Shown here in pieces: positions 4,756 through 5,851 of a DNA stretch of 5,851 bases. Source of the stretch: Desulfobulbus sp. Lineage in GTDB: Bacteria; Desulfobacterota; Desulfobulbia; Desulfobulbales; Desulfobulbaceae. The stretch is taken from positions 1 to 5,851 of the forward strand of contig JAUVLX010000230.1 of NCBI GenBank assembly GCA_030600525.1. Reading direction: 5' to 3'. Each line of letters begins with the position of its first letter. Position 1 is the first letter of the stretch. A program made the position numbers and the translations under genes. The notes under the pieces were generated by a model. That model ran no database searches. It was not told where the DNA came from and worked only from the letters and a program-made list of their open reading frames with translations.

Positions 4756-4929
4756 GGAGCTGTCCGTAAATAAGGTGTACAAAATCGCGCTCATGTTTAG
4801 GTTTGGATGATCTAATTGAACAAAGCCGCAGGCGTAGTTGTGCTACGTTGAGGACTTTGTGATTGAAGATCAGCCAAAGATGACCTGAAGATGTGATGCG
4901 AGATGTTCAAGTTATTTCCGGACAACTCC
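4756..4929. mobile_element. MITE-like foldback element, 174 bp, with terminal inverted repeats and TTA duplication
   Basis: Left end GGAGCTGTCCGTAAATAA (4756-4773) and right end TTATTTCCGGACAACTCC (4912-4929) are inverted repeats matching at 16 of 18 positions. TTA stands directly outside both ends (4753-4755 and 4930-4932), as a 3-bp target duplication would. Inside, the halves are also roughly complementary: ACAAAG/CTTTGT (4820-4825/4855-4860) and CGTAG/CTACG (4833-4837/4843-4847) around a centre at 4840. The whole element can therefore fold into one long imperfect hairpin. There is no transposase gene, so it would be mobilised in trans. Termini of this style may belong to a family such as ISAzo13, but that is from memory and unverified. 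It lies between the 3' end of the SYLF gene and the promoter side of the enoyl-CoA hydratase gene. Confidence 0.72.
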
Positions 4930-5006
4930 TTAATACGTATCCCCTTTTTTAAAGGGTATGGCTTGCTGCTGGTCTATTGTCTTGAATCTAAATGTAATTT
5001 CGCGAC

Positions 5007-5600
5007 TTATTGCCCCAGGAGTTTTCCCCCGGCAGCCTTTCTTGTAAAGCTGAATTTCTGGCCGCCGACACTGGCCTCATACATCAAGCCGCCCTTGGTG
5101 ATAGTATAGGTTGCTATCCCTTTGTTGTACCCGGAGCTTGCTATTTTAGCGTTATTTTTGCCACCGCTGGCTGCAACTGAGCCACCAGCCGTGTTTGCAG
5201 AAGCGCTGAGTGCTGCTGTCAATGCGGTTGCCTGAGCCTCGGCACCGAACTCAAAGTTGCCAGTGGTGAATTCATCCAGTGCTCGTTTATCCTGAAAAAA
5301 GACGACCTGACTGAAGCCAGTACCTCCCAGCTGAAACCCAATGGTTGCCTGGGTCATTGCAGTGTCGCCAATATATTTACCCTGTTCATAGACCCTGCCT
5401 TTACCGTACGCACCGCCAACGACGAAACCAGCCTTGCCGATGGTCGGGAAGAGAGCGTACCCATAAGCAGTTTGAAACATTTCCGTAATGCCTGCATCTA
5501 CAAACATCTTTTTTGTCTCCCCGTAGTTGTCAGCCCACGCAGGGGAGGACAGCAAGGTAAAAGCCAACGTAAGTACCACGAAACGCATGATTCGATTCAT
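5007..5600 (-). CDS. Secreted SYLF-domain (YSC84-type) lipid-binding protein
   Basis: This is a 197-residue exported protein. MNRIMRFVVLTLAFTLLSSP followed by AWA-DN is a clear Sec signal peptide, with cleavage expected after residue 23. There is no lipobox Cys, so it should be a soluble periplasmic or secreted protein. The mature part is one SYLF domain: a short helix with KKMFVDAG, then YGYALFPTIGKAGFVVGGAYGKGRVY (47-72), typical of YSC84 proteins, GFQLGGTGFSQVVFF, and a Gly/Ala/Ser-rich C-terminal half ending in KGGLMYEASVGGQKFSF. In eukaryotes SYLF binds phosphoinositides and actin; bacterial members are thought to bind lipids, but their role is poorly known. ATG 5600 has GAGGAG 8 nt upstream on the - strand. 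Foldback elements lie on both sides: one begins 39 bp upstream of the start, the other about 77 bp past the stop. Confidence 0.93.
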   Translation of the reverse strand: MNRIMRFVVLTLAFTLLSSPAWADNYGETKKMFVDAGITEMFQTAYGYALFPTIGKAGFVVGGAYGKGRVYEQGKYIGDTAMTQATIGFQLGGTGFSQVVFFQDKRALDEFTTGNFEFGAEAQATALTAALSASANTAGGSVAASGGKNNAKIASSGYNKGIATYTITKGGLMYEASVGGQKFSFTRKAAGGKLLGQ

Positions 5601-5639
5601 CGGAATTCTCCTCGTATTATTTTTGTATTTAATAAAAAA

Positions 5640-5774
5640 GATCTGTAACTGTTCAGCAGCACCCCATGGAGTCTGCGCTTACCTCTGCGCACGATCAGGC
5701 AGGAAAACATAGTATTACTATAGTTATCCAGCCTGCTTGTACGCATCTGGAGCACTGCTAAACAGTTACAGATC
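5640..5774. mobile_element. Second foldback element, 135 bp, with 20-bp inverted arms
   Basis: GATCTGTAACTGTTCAGCAG (5640-5659) and the complement of 5755-5774 agree at 19 of 20 positions. The 95-bp interior has nested symmetry: CAGGC/GCCTG (5696-5700/5731-5735) and the near-central palindrome ATAGTA-T-TACTAT (5709-5721). No ORF lies inside and no clear target duplication is visible, though both outer ends read GATC. The arms do not resemble those of the element at 4756-4929, so it is a separate family. On the - strand the hairpin is followed directly by TTTTTT (complement of 5634-5639), so it could also end transcription coming from the right. The SYLF promoter would then have to sit in the last part of the arm or the AT-rich 39 bp after it. 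A large regulatory hairpin rather than a transposable element is the alternative. Confidence 0.6.
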
Positions 5775-5791
5775 GAGGTTACGGTGAGGTT

Positions 5792-5851
5792 ATGAGTTAT
5801 TCTCAGAATAGTTACATCAAATCCTTCCCACTCAATAAAAAACCAATCCCG
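5792..5851 (+). CDS. Possible start of an unknown gene, cut by window edge
   Basis: ATG 5792 opens 20 codons (MSYSQNSYIKSFPLNKKPIP) with no stop before the window ends. GGTGAGG (5783-5789) is a possible but rather close Shine-Dalgarno, and an earlier GAGG is at 5775-5778. The product is not recognised. With so few codons an open frame by chance is quite possible. Confidence 0.25.
   Translation, partial: MSYSQNSYIKSFPLNKKPIP

Noticed and set aside
4939..4959. Hairpin after the SYLF gene (ATCCCCTTT / AAAGGGTAT around a short loop)
   Set aside because: The stem has a mismatch and neither strand has a T run after it, so I do not call a terminator.
4903..5109. Open frame of 68 codons on the + strand
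   Set aside because: It begins inside the foldback element and ends antisense to the SYLF gene; no RBS or recognisable domain.

Overview
The window looks like a piece of a moderately AT-rich, Gram-negative bacterial chromosome. Ordinary housekeeping and stress genes flank an accessory stretch full of broken genes. Shine-Dalgarno sequences are clear, one product carries a Sec signal peptide, and the gene mix would suit an anaerobic Desulfobacterota/deltaproteobacterial-type genome. No rRNA or other taxonomic marker is present, so the lineage is a weak inference.

Left part (1-1500): a universal stress protein missing only its extreme N-terminus, then an Hsp20 small heat-shock protein with a strong RBS, both on the + strand. 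They are followed by a convergent CsaA-like tRNA-binding-domain protein on the - strand. An 11-bp perfect hairpin lies between the convergent genes and probably terminates hsp20. The first two genes share a stress/proteostasis theme.

Middle part (about 1519-3817): a decaying accessory region, all on the + strand. In order it holds: (i) a possible tiny ORF; (ii) a small Cys/His-rich protein gene with an excellent RBS, split by what looks like the loss of one G; (iii) the first ~45 codons of a type I restriction HsdR-like subunit; (iv) a frameshifted winged-helix remnant resembling the C-terminal domain of Fic/AlbA_2-type proteins; (v) one intact gene, a SAM-dependent methyltransferase with an N-terminal zinc ribbon; (vi) a second winged-helix remnant of the same family; and (vii) an internally deleted copy of the methyltransferase. 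The last 154 bp of the deleted copy match the intact gene and its downstream flank with only four differences. The order winged helix - methyltransferase - stub of a next gene therefore occurs twice.

Right part (3819-5851): a crotonase-family enoyl-CoA hydratase (- strand) with both catalytic glutamates, and a secreted SYLF-domain (YSC84-type) protein (- strand). Two different non-coding foldback elements flank the SYLF gene. One is 174 bp with imperfect 18-bp terminal inverted repeats and a TTA duplication, which is MITE-like. The other is 135 bp with 20-bp arms differing at one base, and it lies 39 bp upstream of the SYLF start codon. The window ends in what may be the first 20 codons of another gene.

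I found no tRNA, rRNA, CRISPR array or intact transposase. The most unusual content is the fragment graveyard at 1777-3817 and the two foldback elements. I do not see convincing evidence of a complete undescribed system.
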